A stretch of 6,175 bases of DNA from Candidatus Woesearchaeota archaeon (lineage in GTDB: Archaea > Nanobdellota > Nanobdellia > Woesearchaeales > ARS49), in the NCBI GenBank assembly GCA_026394935.1, contig JAPLZR010000120.1, positions 1 to 6,175 of the forward strand. Direction: 5' to 3'. Under the pieces are notes generated by a model. It was not told where the DNA came from. It did not search any database and saw only the letters and a list, made by a program, of their open reading frames with translations. Both the position numbers and the translations under genes were made by a program. Below, piece after piece: positions 4,344-6,175 of the stretch; within the stretch, counting starts at the first letter, position 1, and each line of letters starts with the position of its first letter.

Positions 4344-5268
4344 GCTTGCTTAGGAAAGAATCAATTTCAGAATGCATCTTAGCAAGAGAAGAATGAGCCT
4401 TTGAAAACAAAGCTTTTTCCTCAGCATTCAACTCCAAATCAACAATCTTAACGCCTTTTGAGCTTAAAATAACAGGAACACCCATACAGCCATTAACACC
4501 ATACTCGCCCTGCAGGAAAACAGAACAGCAATGATTAGCCTCCTTATCATTCAAGATTGCATCAGCCATCTCAGCAATAGCAACACCAGGAGTGAAAAAA
4601 GCAGAAGACTGCATCAAATTAACAATCTCAGCACCAGCATTCCTGACACGGGCAGAAATAGCATCAATCTTCTCTCTAGACAATAATTCAGTCAAAGGCT
4701 TGCCCTTAACCTTGGTCAATCTCGGCACAGCAACCATCTCCTCACCATGACTGCCAAGAACAACAGCAGAAACATCATTCACGCTAACGCTTAATTCGTG
4801 AGCAACAAAAGACCTGTAACGCGCACAATCAAGAATACCAGCCTGACCGATAACCCTTTCACGCGGAAACTTAGAAACCTTCAAAGCAAGATAAGTCATA
4901 GCATCAACAGGATTAGTCATAACAAGCAAAACAGCATTAGGAGAGTATTTGGCAACCTGTTCTGTAACAGTTTTAACAATCCCTGCATTAATCTCCAACA
5001 ACTGCTCCCTCGTCATACCAGGCTTTCTAGGAAGACCAGCAGTAATCATGACAACATCAGAATCCTTAGTCAACGAATAATCACTCCCGCCAGCTATTTT
5101 ACAGTCAACACCAAGCAAAGAGGCGCACTGCTGAAGATCCAAAGCCTTGCCTTTAGCAAGACCCTCAACAACATCCACCAAAACAATATCGCCTAACTTC
5201 TTCTGAACAGAATAAAACGCTGCCTGAGCGCCAACAGCACCCGCACCCACAATCGAAATCTTAGTCAT
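4339..5268 (-). CDS. mdh: LDH-like malate dehydrogenase (NAD-dependent)
   Basis: This 309-residue enzyme belongs to the lactate/malate dehydrogenase family and is the usual length for the LDH-like malate dehydrogenases. It reversibly oxidises malate to oxaloacetate. Visible landmarks are the Rossmann glycine motif G8-A-G-A-V-G13, D32 at the end of the second strand (preference for NAD over NADP), and the mobile loop GLPRKPGMTREQL, whose R81 replaces the glutamine of lactate dehydrogenases and favours malate. R87, N119, the D147/R150 pair in GILDCAR and the catalytic H174 in GSHGEEMV are also present. All catalytic residues are there. It is the last gene of a tight operon: its ATG overlaps the stop of the 64-residue membrane protein by ATGA, and no Shine-Dalgarno lies at a suitable distance, so translational coupling is likely. 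A dicarboxylate-binding relative with another 2-oxoacid preference cannot be excluded from sequence alone. Confidence 0.93.
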   Translation of the reverse strand: MTKISIVGAGAVGAQAAFYSVQKKLGDIVLVDVVEGLAKGKALDLQQCASLLGVDCKIAGGSDYSLTKDSDVVMITAGLPRKPGMTREQLLEINAGIVKTVTEQVAKYSPNAVLLVMTNPVDAMTYLALKVSKFPRERVIGQAGILDCARYRSFVAHELSVSVNDVSAVVLGSHGEEMVAVPRLTKVKGKPLTELLSREKIDAISARVRNAGAEIVNLMQSSAFFTPGVAIAEMADAILNDKEANHCCSVFLQGEYGVNGCMGVPVILSSKGVKIVDLELNAEEKALFSKAHSSLAKMHSEIDSFLSKL

Positions 5269-5459
5269 TTTGCGTAAATCGAATGAACACCCTTCCGGTG
5301 CAACAGGTATATAATAACTCCCAAAGAAAAAATGTCAACGATCCAGATAATCACAGCATCAGGAGAACTCCTAAAATCCAAAACAAACATCGGAATGTAA
5401 ATCCAAAACACAACAAAAAGCAAATCAAACAAAAACTTGCTGAAAGTGTGCAAACTCAT
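5265..5459 (-). CDS. Small two-helix membrane protein, operon partner of mdh
   Basis: This 64-residue protein is almost entirely membrane-embedded. Two hydrophobic helices (about 8-28 and 35-54) are joined by a short DFRSSPD loop and end in a basic tail (LHRKGVHSIYAK). Tail charges suggest that both ends are cytoplasmic. I do not recognise a family. It is held in an operon by ATGA overlaps on both sides, with the multi-helix membrane protein before it and malate dehydrogenase after it. A strong Shine-Dalgarno site (AGGAGG, 5468-5473) 8 bases before its ATG supports real translation. A role as a small subunit or chaperone of the upstream membrane protein is plausible, but rests only on this gene order. 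Confidence 0.75.
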   Translation of the reverse strand: MSLHTFSKFLFDLLFVVFWIYIPMFVLDFRSSPDAVIIWIVDIFSLGVIIYLLHRKGVHSIYAK

Positions 5460-5893
5460 TTCCTCATCCTCCTGATAGACTTCTCCAATTTCTCCATCTC
5501 CTTATCCAAATCATTACGCGCCTTCATCACATAATTATACTCTTCTTTAACTACGTGAACAACTTTTCGTTCAACAACAGGTTTTGGCTTCTCTTCCTTC
5601 TTAGACAGCACAAACTTAAGCAGCAAGAGCAACAATACTAAAAACACATCAAGCAAAGGCAACCACAACACACCTTCACAAAGAAGATTGTAAATCAAAA
5701 TCAAGGCGAGCAGAATAACAATCAAAATCCAGACAAGCCATTCAAGCCACCTGCCAACAGGATGTTTCAAAATGTAAGTGTAAACAATACAGAAGAAAAC
5801 ACAAGCCAGCAATAATACAAGTAAAATGTAAGACAAAAGTTTTACAATAAAGCAAGGCGTAATCGCTTCAGCCTCTTCCTCAGGAGCAGCCAC
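5456..5893 (-). CDS. Membrane domain and coiled-coil tail, probably the C-terminal part of the surface protein to the right
   Basis: The open frame gives 145 residues from a GTG at 5893. Upstream in the same frame it is open back to a stop at 5911-5909 and reads AAVAPVAAPEEEAEAITP, an Ala/Pro/Glu linker rather than a natural N-terminus. Three transmembrane helices follow (about 15-42, 50-70 and 74-96, numbered from the GTG). Next come a basic KKEEKPKP stretch and a charged helix likely to form a coiled coil (about 113-143). Loop charges (KHPVGR between helices 1 and 2, CEG between 2 and 3, SKKEEK after 3) put the N-terminal side outside and the tail in the cytoplasm. No ATG or Shine-Dalgarno supports an independent start, and the overlapping upstream frame ends in an obviously out-of-frame Leu/Arg-rich tail. 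The simplest reading is one gene broken by a single missing base near 5908. It overlaps the next gene by ATGA. Confidence 0.72.
   Translation of the reverse strand: MAAPEEEAEAITPCFIVKLLSYILLVLLLACVFFCIVYTYILKHPVGRWLEWLVWILIVILLALILIYNLLCEGVLWLPLLDVFLVLLLLLLKFVLSKKEEKPKPVVERKVVHVVKEEYNYVMKARNDLDKEMEKLEKSIRRMRK
5468..5473 (-). promoter_or_regulatory. Shine-Dalgarno site inside the end of the upstream gene
   Basis: The minus strand reads AGGAGG, 8 bases before the ATG at 5459. The same bases encode two arginines in the R-R-M-R-K C-terminus of the upstream membrane protein, so this sequence serves both coding and initiation. Confidence 0.6.
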
Positions 5894-6175
5894 AGGCGCA
5901 ACAGCCGCTCACCGCTATTTCGACCACCACTGCCACCGCCACCGCCTCCAGAAGGACCAGCAACAATATTGAAGAAAGAAGAAGCATTGCCAACACTACC
6001 ATTGAAATCATAAGCAAACGCAATAATATTGTACAAACCAAGAGCACCAGTATTCATGAAAGAAGCCTCCCACAAACCAGTACCTAAATTGAAAGTCGCA
6101 TTAAGCAATTCTGAAGTAGAATCCCAACTCACATTAACCAGCACCTGAGAAAGGTTTCCAGTAGAATTAACAGTA
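5842..6175 (-). CDS. Extracellular domain of a cell-surface protein, partial at the right edge and apparently frameshifted
   Basis: The frame is open to the right edge, so the gene begins outside the window. The visible part is a beta-rich repeat resembling an immunoglobulin-like surface domain, with aromatic/hydrophobic alternation (LWEASF, YNIIAFAYDF) and the common ending G-S-V-G-N-A-S-S-F-F-N-I-V. A glycine-rich hinge (PSGGGGGGSGGR) follows. The visible ectodomain carries six N-glycosylation sequons (NST, NLS, NVS, NAT, NGS, NAS), as expected of an archaeal surface glycoprotein. From about 5908 the frame becomes a Leu/Arg-rich tail ending at 5842, which is the shifted reading of the Ala/Pro/Glu linker and first membrane helix in the other frame. 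Restoring one base (GAG-CGG to GAG-GCG-GCT) would join hinge, linker, three helices and tail into one protein. Sequencing error, a real mutation or a -1 shift are all possible. No classical slippery heptamer is visible. Confidence 0.65.
   Translation of the reverse strand, partial: TVNSTGNLSQVLVNVSWDSTSELLNATFNLGTGLWEASFMNTGALGLYNIIAFAYDFNGSVGNASSFFNIVAGPSGGGGGGSGGRNSGERLLRLWLLLRKRLKRLRLALL

Noticed and set aside
4798..5196. 132-residue plus-strand open frame opposite mdh
   Set aside because: It is antisense to conserved malate dehydrogenase motifs, with an Asn/Arg/Ile-rich product and no start signals.

Overview
The window looks like a stretch of an archaeal chromosome, probably from a small-genome, DPANN-type lineage, although no marker here fixes the lineage. 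The case for Archaea is threefold. Six start-codon regions have a canonical TATA box, and in five of them its centre lies 25-29 bp from the start codon, as expected of leaderless archaeal mRNAs. The winged-helix regulators are of an archaeal type. There is also an archaeal-style TruD. The leaderless mode is used by first genes, and Shine-Dalgarno starts by internal genes or genes with a short leader.

Layout, left to right. Positions 1-52 hold the first 17 codons of a minus-strand gene that runs off the window. Positions 53-337 have no convincing gene but contain that gene's promoter, minus-strand U-tracts and three adjacent hairpins (220-280), one capped by a GAAA tetraloop. Positions 338-1353 form a regulator cluster: a two-gene minus-strand operon (a small winged-helix-like protein overlapping a winged-helix regulator by ATGA) and a divergent plus-strand paralogue of that regulator. 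Positions 1363-1899 (minus) encode an HD-superfamily hydrolase. Positions 2000-2698 (plus) encode a membrane-anchored DsbA-family thiol-disulfide oxidoreductase. Positions 2700-3833 (minus) encode tRNA pseudouridine synthase TruD, convergent with dsbA and separated from it by one base. Positions 3866-4294 (minus) encode an unrecognised soluble protein. Positions 4339-6175 (minus) are a tight operon that reads, in transcription order, a cell-surface/membrane protein entering from the right edge (apparently frameshifted), a 64-residue two-helix membrane protein, and an LDH-like malate dehydrogenase, all linked by 4-base ATGA overlaps.

Together the genes suggest ordinary housekeeping (tRNA modification, malate/oxaloacetate interconversion, extracytoplasmic disulfide chemistry) plus local transcription regulators and envelope proteins. 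The plus strand is strongly enriched in A and C at silent positions whichever strand is coding. This points to one replication-strand domain, with the minus strand as leading strand.

No clear undescribed defence or mobile system is visible: no CRISPR array, transposase, integrase or toxin-antitoxin pair. The items most worth a second look are the hairpin cluster at 220-280, the split surface-protein gene with its fixed membrane partner upstream of mdh, and the divergent paralogous regulators with palindromes in their shared promoter region.
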